DNA from: Pseudomonas sp. RIT-PI-q
GTDB taxonomy: Bacteria; Pseudomonadota; Gammaproteobacteria; Pseudomonadales; Pseudomonadaceae
Reading direction: 5' to 3'
DNA length: 64,000 nt
Assembly (NCBI RefSeq): GCF_001297125.1
Contig: NZ_LHPC01000023.1
Span: 1-64,000, forward strand
Numbering within the stretch: position 1 is the first letter of the stretch; each line of letters starts with the position of its first letter. The translations under genes and the position numbers were made by a program. Of this stretch, positions 42,050-50,672 are shown piece after piece. The notes beneath the pieces are model-generated. The model did not search any database. It saw only the letters and a program-made list of their open reading frames with translations, and was not told where the DNA came from.

Positions 42050-43626
42050 GCACGCCTGTCGCCCCTGAATGGTCGCTGGAACTCGCCGATATCCGCGCTC
42101 GCCGCGAAGTTGCCTATGCATTGGGTGGCCCGGAAGCGGTGGAAAAGCATCATGCCCAGGGCAAGCTCACGGCGCGTGAACGCATCGGTCACCTGCTCGA
42201 TGGCGAAAGCTTCGAGGAGTTCGGCGTGCTGGCCGGTGCCGTGAAATACACGGTCGAGGGCAAGATCGCTTCAGCCACGCCAAGTACGGCGGTGGTTGGC
42301 GTGGGCCAGATCGAGCAGCGACGCACCGTGGTCGCGGCGGATGATTTCACCATTCGCGGTGGTTCGTCGGAGGCGGCGGTCGCGGAAAAGTGGATCTACG
42401 CCGATCGCTATGCCTGGGAATACAAGCTGCCGATCATCCGCATGATCGACAGCGCGGGCGGCAGTGTGAAGCTGCTCGACAAGCTCGGTCACACCAAGAT
42501 TCCGGGTTATGCGCTGCTGCCGATTACCAACCTGTTGGGTGCCGTGCCGGTTGTCGGCATCGCACACGGTGCCTGTGCGGGGCTGGGTGCGTTGCGCGTC
42601 GCCGCCTCGCATCTGTCGATCATGGTGCGTGGCCAAAGCCAGGTATTTGCCGCCGGCCCTCCGGTGGTCAAGCAGGCGTTCGGCATCGATATCGACAAGA
42701 ACGATCTGGGCGGTTACGACCAGGTTCATCGTCACAGCGGCATGATCAACCTTGCCGCCAACAGCGACGCCGAGGCGCTGGAGCTGGCCAAGCGCTTCTT
42801 GTCGTATCTGCCGGGCAATGTCTGGGAGCAGCCACCGCGTGTGACGCCGACCGACACGCCCGGTCGCCGCGACGCCTGGCTCAACGATGCGATTCCGCAT
42901 GACCGACGGAAGATTTTCAACCCGCACAAGATCATCAAGTCGCTGGTCGACAACGACAGTCTGTTCGAGATGTCCCCGGATTTTGGTGCGTCGACCATCA
43001 CCGCGTTTGCACGTCTCAATGGCTACTCGGTGGGCATTATTTGCAACAACCCCCGCGTCGGCGGCGGCGCGCTGACCCGCGCGGCGGCGCTCAAGCAAAC
43101 CCGCTTCATCGACCTGTGCGACACCTTTCACTTGCCGATTATCTACCTCGTCGATCAGCCCGGCGTGATGACCGGCCAGGAAGCCGAGATGCAAGGCACG
43201 CTGGTCGCGGCCATGCAGGCGGTGCACGCCATCGAGCAAGCGAGCGTGCCGGTGATCACCATCGTGCTGCGCCGCTGTGTTGGTCTCGCCGGTGCGATGG
43301 TCAGCCCTTGGCATGGCCCGACGGGCACCGCTTTGCCGCACCGGTTTGCCTGGCCTTCGGCGCAATGGGGCTCGATCCCGATCGAGGGCGGTGTCGCGGC
43401 CGCCTACAAGCAGGAAATCGCCGCAGCGGACGATCCGCTGGCGCGACGCAAGGAGATCGAGGCGCATTACCAGGCCCTGGCTTCACCGCTGCGGACGGCC
43501 GAGCGCTTTGGCGTGATCGACGTGATCGAGCCGGACAGTACCCGTCCGCTGCTGTGCAACTGGGTGGGTGACGCGTATCGCCTCACCGCACTTTCCCTTG
43601 GGCCGAAGCGGCGGACCATGCGCTAG
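42046..43626 (+). CDS. Acyl-CoA carboxylase, carboxyltransferase subunit, second copy
   Basis: 526 residues of the PccB/MmdA family. LTARERIGHLLDGESFEEFG opens the first half, IRMIDSAGGSVKLLD and GACAGLGALRVAASH line the first oxyanion site, and IYLVDQPGVMTGQEAEMQG and RCVGLAGAMVSP belong to the second half. Compared with usual members the metal-free acyl pocket motif DVPGFLPG is DQPGVMTG, so this enzyme is off the main propionyl/acetyl line. It is coupled to the second ligase gene. Confidence 0.87.
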   Translation: MSTPVAPEWSLELADIRARREVAYALGGPEAVEKHHAQGKLTARERIGHLLDGESFEEFGVLAGAVKYTVEGKIASATPSTAVVGVGQIEQRRTVVAADDFTIRGGSSEAAVAEKWIYADRYAWEYKLPIIRMIDSAGGSVKLLDKLGHTKIPGYALLPITNLLGAVPVVGIAHGACAGLGALRVAASHLSIMVRGQSQVFAAGPPVVKQAFGIDIDKNDLGGYDQVHRHSGMINLAANSDAEALELAKRFLSYLPGNVWEQPPRVTPTDTPGRRDAWLNDAIPHDRRKIFNPHKIIKSLVDNDSLFEMSPDFGASTITAFARLNGYSVGIICNNPRVGGGALTRAAALKQTRFIDLCDTFHLPIIYLVDQPGVMTGQEAEMQGTLVAAMQAVHAIEQASVPVITIVLRRCVGLAGAMVSPWHGPTGTALPHRFAWPSAQWGSIPIEGGVAAAYKQEIAAADDPLARRKEIEAHYQALASPLRTAERFGVIDVIEPDSTRPLLCNWVGDAYRLTALSLGPKRRTMR

Positions 43627-43687
43627 TCCTGGCAGGACGAGCGGCATCCGGCCTTACCTTCATAACAACAACTCAAAGGTACAGACG

Positions 43688-44962
43688 ATGTTCTGGAAAA
43701 AGAGTCCTTGCGCCGTGTTGGCAACGTTGATGGTGATTCGCCTGTTGGCCCAGGTGGACCGCAATATTCTGCTGGGTTTCGCGCCGCAAATCACCGGCGG
43801 ACTGGCGATCAATAACGCGCAGTACGGCTTTTTGGTCGGCGCGGTCTGGGTGCTGAGCTACGGCGTGATGGCGGTGTTTCTTGGCGCGCTGGCCGATCGT
43901 CACAGCCGGCCACGGGTGATCGGCGCCGGCATGCTGATCTGGGGCGTTTGCACGATTGCCTCCGGCTATGTGCAGAGCTTCGAACAAATGGTCGCGGCGC
44001 GTTTTCTGGTGGCCACCGGTGAAGCGGCGTTGGTGCCTGCCGCGACGGCATTGTTGATGGAACTGTTCTCGGAAAAACGCCGGGGCACGGCAATGGGGCT
44101 GTTCTACCTGAGCATTCCGTTGGGCATTGGTTGCAGCTTTTTGTTGGCCGGCACGCTTGGGGCTGCCCACGGCTGGCGCACCACGTTCCATGTGCTGGGG
44201 ATTGCCGGGATTGTCATCGGCCTGCCGTTGCTGTTTATGAGCGACAAACGCAGCAACCACGCGGCGCAGGAGCGCGCAACCCCGCTCAAGCAGCAGATGG
44301 CGGCAGTGTTCGCTGAACTGCGCAGCAACCGTGTCGTGCGCTACACCGTCGCCGGTTTTGTGCTGGCGCATCTGGTCTATCCGGGCATTTCGTTCGCGCA
44401 ACTGTGGATTGCCCGCGAGCGGGGCATGGACCCGGCGACGATCGCCACGACCATGGGCGTCATGCAGATTGTTTTCGGCTCGTTGGGTGCACTGGCCGGC
44501 GGTGTTTTGAGCGATCGCCTGGCCCCGCGTTTCAAGGGCGGCCATGCCAGCGTGCTGGTGTTGCTGATGCTGGTGTGCGCGCCGTTCATGGTTGCTTATC
44601 GCCTGGTGCCGACGGACTCGCCGCTGTTCTACGTCGGCATGGCGGTCGGCATTTTCATGTTGATGTCGCTTTACGGTTCTGCGACCACCGCGATTCAGGG
44701 TGCCGTCCCGGTGCGCATGCGTTCGACGGTGATGGGCTGCTCGATGCTCCTGCTGAACCTGTTTTCGGTGGCGCTCGGTACGTTTGTCGTGGGATCGATC
44801 AGTGATGCGTTGACGGCTACCGGTGTGGCCTCGCCGCTGACCCATGTGTTGCTGGTCAGCGACATCCTTGCGCTGGTGCTCGGTGGATTTTTCTTTTATG
44901 TAGCGGCGCGTCTCAAGCGTGAAAGCACGCGTGCGATGCCGGCCATGGGAATCAAGGTTTAG
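43688..44962 (+). CDS. MFS transporter
   Basis: 424 residues, twelve predicted membrane segments. GALADRHSRPRVIGAG is the loop 2-3 MFS signature, and GVLSDRLAPRFKGGHAS is its counterpart in the second half. The QVDRNILLGFAPQI opening is typical of organic-acid and spinster-like carriers. The ATG at 43688 follows the carboxyltransferase gene by 61 bases in the same direction, so it probably imports the substrate or exports a product. Confidence 0.87.
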   Translation: MFWKKSPCAVLATLMVIRLLAQVDRNILLGFAPQITGGLAINNAQYGFLVGAVWVLSYGVMAVFLGALADRHSRPRVIGAGMLIWGVCTIASGYVQSFEQMVAARFLVATGEAALVPAATALLMELFSEKRRGTAMGLFYLSIPLGIGCSFLLAGTLGAAHGWRTTFHVLGIAGIVIGLPLLFMSDKRSNHAAQERATPLKQQMAAVFAELRSNRVVRYTVAGFVLAHLVYPGISFAQLWIARERGMDPATIATTMGVMQIVFGSLGALAGGVLSDRLAPRFKGGHASVLVLLMLVCAPFMVAYRLVPTDSPLFYVGMAVGIFMLMSLYGSATTAIQGAVPVRMRSTVMGCSMLLLNLFSVALGTFVVGSISDALTATGVASPLTHVLLVSDILALVLGGFFFYVAARLKRESTRAMPAMGIKV

Positions 44963-44965
44963 CGT

Positions 44966-45973
44966 ATGTCCAGGTCCGCCGTCATTCAGTTTCAGTCGGT
45001 TGTCAGCCAGCACCTGCCGGGCGTCCTCGCTAGCATCGTCGTCGCCATTGCGGCGCGGTTCCTGGCCGATCAGTACCAGGCGCCGGTGATGCTGTTGGCA
45101 CTCTTGCTCGGCATGGCCATGAATTTTCTGGCGGCGGGACCGAGCAAGTCGGGCATCGATTTCAGCGCTCGCGAAGTGTTGCGTGTCGGCGTTGCATTGC
45201 TGGGTTTGCGCATTTCCCTGGAGCAGATCGCGGCGCTCGGCTGGCACCCGGTGTTGATTGTTGTGGTGTCGGTGGTGGTCACCATCGTGGTGTCGATGTT
45301 GGCGGCGCGGGCCATGGGCTTCAATGCGCTGTTCGGTCTGTTGTCCGGTGGTGCCACGGCGATTTGCGGCGCGTCTGCGGCCCTGGCGTTGGCGGCGGCG
45401 CTGCCGGCTCATCATGCCAAGGAGCGCGCGACGCTGTTCACGGTGATTGGCGTGTCCGCTTTGTCGACCCTGGCGATGATTGTTTATCCGGTGATTGCCC
45501 GGGCCCTCGGTCTGGATCCGTTGCAAGCCGGGGTGTTTCTCGGCGCCACCATCCATGACGTCGCTCAGGTGGTCGGTGCCGGTTACAGCATGTCGCATGA
45601 CATTGGCGACACCGCCACGGTGGTGAAACTGATGCGGATTGCCATGCTGCTGCCGGTGATCGTCAGTGCGGTGTTGATCACCCGCTCCCAGGGCGGGCAG
45701 GGCACCGGTGAGCGACCACCGTTGTTGCCGTGGTTTGCGGTGGCGTTCATTGCGCTCGCCACGGTCAGCAGTTTTGGCTGGGTGCCTTCGGCGGTGCAAA
45801 GCCTCGGCAACCAATTGTCGAGCTGGTGCCTGGTCGTCGCGATCAGTGCGCTGGGAATGAAAATCCAGTTGAAGGAACTGGCGACGGTGGGGCTTAAACC
45901 CATTCTGTTGATGGTCGGTGAAACCGTGTTCTTGCTGGGGCTGGTGTTGCTGTTGATACGACTCGGTAGTTGA
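44966..45973 (+). CDS. YeiH-family putative sulfate exporter
   Basis: 335 residues, about ten membrane segments. The family words are LLALLLGMAMNF, GVALLGLRISLEQI, LLSGGATAICGASAALAL and VFLGATIHDVAQVVGAG. YeiH proteins are called sulfate exporters from context in sulfonate degradation, but direct proof is limited. It follows the MFS gene after three bases and is the last gene before a hairpin, which raises the question of a sulfur-containing substrate. Confidence 0.87.
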   Translation: MSRSAVIQFQSVVSQHLPGVLASIVVAIAARFLADQYQAPVMLLALLLGMAMNFLAAGPSKSGIDFSAREVLRVGVALLGLRISLEQIAALGWHPVLIVVVSVVVTIVVSMLAARAMGFNALFGLLSGGATAICGASAALALAAALPAHHAKERATLFTVIGVSALSTLAMIVYPVIARALGLDPLQAGVFLGATIHDVAQVVGAGYSMSHDIGDTATVVKLMRIAMLLPVIVSAVLITRSQGGQGTGERPPLLPWFAVAFIALATVSSFGWVPSAVQSLGNQLSSWCLVVAISALGMKIQLKELATVGLKPILLMVGETVFLLGLVLLLIRLGS

Positions 45974-45984
45974 GTCAGGTCGTT

Positions 45985-46007
45985 CAATACCGACTTCGGC
46001 GGTATTG
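45985..46007 (+). terminator. Weak hairpin after the YeiH gene
   Basis: CAATACCG and CGGTATTG form an 8-bp stem with a 7-base loop containing TTCG. There is no T-run directly after it. Confidence 0.45.
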
Positions 46008-46142
46008 ATCGGGTCACGTTGAATGAATCGAACGCTCCCCTGATGGGGATAAGAGTGGTGAGCACTGTCGCGCCCGGATCGGGTGGCCAGCTGTCTTTTT
46101 TATAAACACTAAAACAACAACAAAAAAAACCGGAGCCAATGT

Positions 46143-47969
46143 ATGCGACTAAACAAACAATCGGGTGTGAGTGTATGGGAGCCGGCGCTGTTGGCCTCGG
46201 CACTGTTCGTCGCTGCGCTGCCAGCGGCGCATGCCTTTGAAATCAACACCGGAAATGAAGACTGGGCGGTGCGTTTCGACAACACCTTCAAGTTCAACTA
46301 TGCCCAGCGGGTTGAAAGCCCTAACAGCAAGTTGGCCAATGCCTGGAACAACAACGACGGTAACCGCAACTTCTCTTCGGGCAGTGCGGTGTCCCAGCGT
46401 CTGGATGTGCTGTCCGAGCTGGATGTGAACTACCAGAAGAAGGCCGGTTTTCGTGTCAGCGCCAACAGCTGGTACGACCATGCCTATGACAATGTCGGCA
46501 GCGATAATTCGGCGACCAACCAGCTCAATCACGGGGTGCCCGACTCACGCCATATCAGCGGTTATGCCGATCGCTACTACAACGGCCCGTCGGCGGAAAT
46601 CCTCGACGCCTTTGTCTTCGGCAGCACCGAAGTCGGCGAAGAGTCGATCCTCAGCGCCAAGCTCGGCAAGCACACCCAGTATTGGGGCGAGAGTGTCCTG
46701 GCCTTTGCCCACGGCAACAGCTACGGCCAGTCCGGCCTGGACATTTCCAAGGCGCTGGCGGTGCCGGGCACCGAAGCCAAGGAATTGTTCATCCCGCGCA
46801 ACCAACTGTCGGTGAGCTTCACGGTCAACCCGGAACTGACCCTCGGCGCGCAATACTTCCTCGATTGGGACGCCTCGCGCCTGCCGGAATCCGGCACCTA
46901 TCTGGGCTTCAACGACGGCATCCAGAATGGCGGGCATAACTTGTCGCTGATTGGCGGCGTCAATCCGTTCTTCGGTGCGCCTGGCGCAATCGGTGCCAAT
47001 CAGTTTTTGCGCTTGAGCAATGGCCACACCTTCACCCCGGACAAGCACGGTGACTTCGGTTTGATGGCCAAGTGGAGCCCGGAATGGCTGGACGGCACCC
47101 TCGGCGTCTACTACCGCAAGACCTCCGACATCCTGCCCAACCTGGTACTGCAGCCGACCGCCGTTGGCCCGGCGCAGCTGGTCTCCGGCAACATCGGCAG
47201 CTACAACCAGTTCTACGTCGATGACATCGATATCTACGGCATCAGCCTGTCGAAAAGCGTCGGCGATGTCAGCGTCGGGTTCGACCTCAACTACCGCGAA
47301 AACATGCCGCTGGCCAGTGTTGCAGGCACCATCAGCCCGGCTGCTGCAGCCGCTGGCGTGCCAGGTTTCATCGGCAGCTTCAATGGCGAAGACGGCGTGG
47401 CCCGCGGCAACACCGTGCATGCGGTGCTCAACGGCCTGACCACCTTTGGCGACACGCCGTTCTGGGACAGTTCCTCGTTGCTGGTCGAACTCGGCTACAG
47501 CCGCTGGCTCAAGGTGACCGACAACAAGCAGCTGTTCAAGGGCGAGGACTGGTATCACGGGACCGACAAGGTCACCAAGGACAACTACATCATCGGCGTC
47601 AACTTCAACCCGACCTGGTATCAGGTGTTCCCCGGCGTCGATATGTACCTGCCGATGACCTACAACGTCGGCCTCAATGGCAACTCCGCCGTGCAGTTGG
47701 GCGGTAACGAAGACTCCGGCAGCTACTCGGTCGGCGTCGGCTTCGACATACGCAACCAATACCGCTTCGACCTCAAGTACGTGGACAACTTCGGTCCATT
47801 CGATACCTGCAATTCGCCAGGCAGTGCTGGCAATCCCGGAGATGGCACCGCACCGGGCGCCAACGGGCAATACAACTGCACCCCAGGACAAACCACCGCT
47901 TTCGGCGGTACTCCGGCCCAGCTCAAGGATCGCGGCATGGTGACGGCCACTTTCAAGACAACTTTCTGA
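46143..47969 (+). CDS. DUF1302 family outer-membrane protein
   Basis: 608 residues. A signal peptide (LLASALFVAALPAAHA) precedes EINTGNEDWAVRFDNTFKFN, the usual DUF1302 opening, and the protein ends in Phe after alternating residues (VTATFKTTF), the mark of an outer-membrane beta-barrel. An A-rich leader (46108-46131) precedes it. DUF1302 proteins occur with DUF1329 and RND proteins in clusters for hydrophobic or CoA-activated substrates. It starts a second four-gene module on this strand. Confidence 0.87.
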   Translation: MRLNKQSGVSVWEPALLASALFVAALPAAHAFEINTGNEDWAVRFDNTFKFNYAQRVESPNSKLANAWNNNDGNRNFSSGSAVSQRLDVLSELDVNYQKKAGFRVSANSWYDHAYDNVGSDNSATNQLNHGVPDSRHISGYADRYYNGPSAEILDAFVFGSTEVGEESILSAKLGKHTQYWGESVLAFAHGNSYGQSGLDISKALAVPGTEAKELFIPRNQLSVSFTVNPELTLGAQYFLDWDASRLPESGTYLGFNDGIQNGGHNLSLIGGVNPFFGAPGAIGANQFLRLSNGHTFTPDKHGDFGLMAKWSPEWLDGTLGVYYRKTSDILPNLVLQPTAVGPAQLVSGNIGSYNQFYVDDIDIYGISLSKSVGDVSVGFDLNYRENMPLASVAGTISPAAAAAGVPGFIGSFNGEDGVARGNTVHAVLNGLTTFGDTPFWDSSSLLVELGYSRWLKVTDNKQLFKGEDWYHGTDKVTKDNYIIGVNFNPTWYQVFPGVDMYLPMTYNVGLNGNSAVQLGGNEDSGSYSVGVGFDIRNQYRFDLKYVDNFGPFDTCNSPGSAGNPGDGTAPGANGQYNCTPGQTTAFGGTPAQLKDRGMVTATFKTTF

Positions 47970-48006
47970 TTCGCGATTGCTTAAAAACAATCAGGAGAAC
48001 GACAAA

Positions 48007-49365
48007 ATGAAATGCATGCACAATTTGTTGACTGCGTCCGTTGCGCTGGCCTTCGCCGGCCTGGTCCAGGCTGCTGTACCAGCCGCAGACGCCACTAAAC
48101 TGGGCAGTAACCTCACCGCCGTCGGCGCCGAAAAAGCCGGCAATGCCGATGGCTCGATTCCGGCCTACACCGGTGGGCTGACCAGCCTGCCGGCGGGCTT
48201 CAAGGCCGGTGACACCTTTCGCCCGGACCCTTACGCCAGCGAGAAACCGCTGCTGGTGATCGATGCCAAGAACGTTGCCCAGTACAAGGACCAACTGACC
48301 GCCGTCACCGTCGAACTGGCCAAGCGTTTTCCGACTTTTCGCGTTGAGGTCTACCCGACGCACCGCAGTGTGGCACTGCCGCAAAGCGTGCTGGATAACA
48401 CCTTGAAAAACGCCACCGGCGCCAAGTCGCTGGAAGGTGGCAACGCCATCGACAACGTTCTGCCGGGTGTGCCGTTCCCGATCCCGCAATCGGGTGCCGA
48501 AGCCATGTGGAACCACCTGCTGCGCTATCAGGGCGTCGCTTACTCGACCAAGTATGACTCGTGGAACGTCGACGCCTCGGGCGCGCAAAACCTGGCCACC
48601 AGTGGCGAGATCGTCAACTCGTTTCCGATCTTCGAAGACCCGACCAAGGTCATCGATGGCAAGGACACCTACTTCCAGACTCGCTTGTTCTACACCGGAC
48701 CCGCGCGCCGTGCGGGCGAGGCGATCATGCTCAAGGATGCGGCCAACCCGCTGGTGCAAGCGCGCCGTGCCTGGCAGTACTTGCCGGGGCAGCGCCGGGT
48801 GAAACTGGCACCGACCCTGGCCTACGACACGCCAAACCCGGGCACCGCCGGTTCCGGCACCTATGACGACGTCTATGTGTTCAACGGTGCGCTGGATCGC
48901 TACGACTGGAAACTGGTCGGCAAGCAGGAAATGATCGTGCCGTACAATACCTACGCGCTGAGTTACATCAAGGACCCGAAAGCCTTGACCACACCGAACC
49001 ACCTTGCGCCGCAATTCGTGCGCTGGGAAAAACATCGGGTGTGGGTGGTGGAAGGCACGCTCAAGGCTGGCGCCCGTCACGTCTACGCCAAGCGCCGCTT
49101 CTATCTGGATGAGGACAGCTGGGTCGCTCTGGCATCCGACCAGTACGATGCACGCGGCCAGCTGTATCGCGGTTCGTTCAGCTTCCTCTCGCAAAGCTAC
49201 GACGTGACGACCCCCAACACCACGCCGCACGTGATCTATGACCTGGTGGGCGGGACGTACAACATCAACGGTTTGTCCGGCGCTTACGGCGGCATCAAAT
49301 ACATCGCGCCGCTTTCCAAGGCGCAGTGGTCGCCGGACGCGCTGGCCGGTAACGGCGTTCGCTAA
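48007..49365 (+). CDS. DUF1329 family exported protein
   Basis: 452 residues with a signal peptide (LLTASVALAFAGLVQA). DUF1329 proteins share a LolA/LppX-like lipid-binding fold by structural prediction; the repeats GSIPAYTGGL, RRAWQYLPGQRRVKLAPTL and YDWKLVGKQEMIVPYN are typical. The ATG at 48007 follows the DUF1302 stop by 37 bases. It probably works with DUF1302 and the RND protein in moving an envelope lipid or hydrophobic substrate. Confidence 0.87.
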   Translation: MKCMHNLLTASVALAFAGLVQAAVPAADATKLGSNLTAVGAEKAGNADGSIPAYTGGLTSLPAGFKAGDTFRPDPYASEKPLLVIDAKNVAQYKDQLTAVTVELAKRFPTFRVEVYPTHRSVALPQSVLDNTLKNATGAKSLEGGNAIDNVLPGVPFPIPQSGAEAMWNHLLRYQGVAYSTKYDSWNVDASGAQNLATSGEIVNSFPIFEDPTKVIDGKDTYFQTRLFYTGPARRAGEAIMLKDAANPLVQARRAWQYLPGQRRVKLAPTLAYDTPNPGTAGSGTYDDVYVFNGALDRYDWKLVGKQEMIVPYNTYALSYIKDPKALTTPNHLAPQFVRWEKHRVWVVEGTLKAGARHVYAKRRFYLDEDSWVALASDQYDARGQLYRGSFSFLSQSYDVTTPNTTPHVIYDLVGGTYNINGLSGAYGGIKYIAPLSKAQWSPDALAGNGVR

Positions 49366-49398
49366 GCCAACCGCAAGCAAACGCTCGCACGATCCACT

Positions 49399-49496
49399 GT
49401 AGGAGCGAGCTTGCTCGCGATGGACCAGAGGGCGACGCGGGCATCCAGACAGCACGCGTAATCATTCACGACCATCGCGAGCAAGCTCGCTCCTAC
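49399..49496. repeat. REPIN inside the envelope module
   Basis: Arms 49399-49423 and 49472-49496 are perfect 25-bp reverse complements containing GAGCGAGCTTGCTCGCGA. This REP type differs from those at 5167, 22000 and 53306. It lies between two co-directional genes that probably belong together and may separate their mRNA levels. Confidence 0.88.
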
Positions 49497-49564
49497 AGCG
49501 GCATGACCTGCACGTCAGGCACACGCAAGTGTGCCTCGACGCGGCTTTCCGAAGAGGACGCAGT

Positions 49565-50641
49565 ATGTGTTCGTATAAAAATAATATTCTGCAGCTGGCG
49601 TTTGGCGTTGTGCTCGGCCTGTCGCAGGGCATCACCCAGGCGTCCGATTACGTCGATGTGCTGGACCTGCCCGCCAAGCCCAGTGCCTTGGCCGTACGCA
49701 GTCCTTTGCTCGACGTCGCGAATGCCGGGCAGCGCCTGGTTGCCGTCGGGCAGCGCGGCCACATTCTTTATTCCGATGATGCCGGCCAGCAATGGCAACA
49801 GGCGAGCGTTCCGGTCAGCAGCGACCTGAGTGCGGTGTACTTTTCTTCTCGCGAGCAAGGCTGGGCAGTCGGCAACGACGGTGTGGTGCTGCACAGCAGC
49901 GACGCCGGCGTGAGCTGGAAAAAGCAACTGGACGGACGCGAGATCGGCGACTTGCTGGTCAAGCATTACTCGGCGCTGGCCACTGCCGAACCGGGCAACG
50001 AACATTGGCCGTTGCGGGTCGCCGAAGGTCAGCGGCTGGTCGAGGAGGGCGCCGACAAACCCTTGCTCGACGTCTGGTTCGCCGACGACAAACTCGGTTA
50101 CGTGGTCGGCGTGTTCAACCTGATCCTGCGCACCGAGGACGGTGGCCAGAGCTGGACGCCGTTCCAGGACCGTACCGACAACCCGCAGAACTTTCACTTG
50201 AACGCCATCGCCTCGATCGGCGATGCGCTGTACATCGTCGGCGAACAAGGCCTGGTGCTGAAATGGGACGACGCGCATCAGCGATTCGCCGCGCTGACTA
50301 CGCCGTATCAGGGCAGTTTTTTCGGTGTCGTTGGCAAGCCGGGCGAAGTCGTCGTTTACGGCCTGCGTGGCAACGTGCTGCGCAGCACCGATGGCGGATC
50401 GAGCTGGCAGCCGTTCGATAGCGGCCTGCAAGTCAGTGTCACCGCCGCCGCGATTGATGCCCAAGGTCACTATCGGTTGTTCACCCAGGCGGGGCACATG
50501 CTGGTCGATCAGAGCAACAACGCTCGATTGCAACTGATGCCGCAACAAAACCCGTCACCGGTAGCCGGTGCCGCCCTGGCCAGCGAGGGTTCGCTGATCC
50601 TGGTGGGTAGTCGCGGTGCACGTGCGCTTCGCAAAGAATAA
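49565..50641 (+). CDS. YCF48/BNR-repeat exported protein
   Basis: 358 residues. After a signal peptide (LAFGVVLGLSQGITQA) come repeated blades with Asp-box/BNR signatures: ILYSDDAGQQW, VLHSSDAGVSWKK, ILRTEDGGQSWTPF and VLRSTDGGSSWQPF, about 35 to 80 residues apart. This is the beta-propeller of YCF48/HCF136-type assembly factors. Beside an RND transporter it is likely a periplasmic partner of it. GAGGAC precedes the ATG at 49565; the gene ends 31 bases before the RND gene. Confidence 0.85.
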   Translation: MCSYKNNILQLAFGVVLGLSQGITQASDYVDVLDLPAKPSALAVRSPLLDVANAGQRLVAVGQRGHILYSDDAGQQWQQASVPVSSDLSAVYFSSREQGWAVGNDGVVLHSSDAGVSWKKQLDGREIGDLLVKHYSALATAEPGNEHWPLRVAEGQRLVEEGADKPLLDVWFADDKLGYVVGVFNLILRTEDGGQSWTPFQDRTDNPQNFHLNAIASIGDALYIVGEQGLVLKWDDAHQRFAALTTPYQGSFFGVVGKPGEVVVYGLRGNVLRSTDGGSSWQPFDSGLQVSVTAAAIDAQGHYRLFTQAGHMLVDQSNNARLQLMPQQNPSPVAGAALASEGSLILVGSRGARALRKE

Positions 50642-50672
50642 GCGCCAGAACAATAAGAGCGAGTAATCAGAC

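Noticed and set aside
29779..43626. Leucine (liu), terpene (atu) or ordinary propionate/acetyl-CoA carboxylase cluster
   Set aside because: No enoyl-CoA hydratase, acyl-CoA dehydrogenase or HMG-CoA lyase is present, and the cluster has PYC/OadA-like pairs and DUF35/thiolase-like genes that those clusters lack.
43673..45814. Very long minus-strand frame (713 residues)
   Set aside because: Lies antisense to the MFS and YeiH genes; its His/Arg/Gln-rich translation is the usual shadow of GC-rich coding DNA.
45974..46142. Sigma-54 promoter ahead of the DUF1302 gene
   Set aside because: GGTGGCCAGCTGTC has a TGG but no correctly spaced GC at -12.
47953..49455. Minus-strand frame of 500 residues opposite DUF1329
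   Set aside because: Antisense shadow; the plus strand has a signal peptide and DUF1329 sequence.
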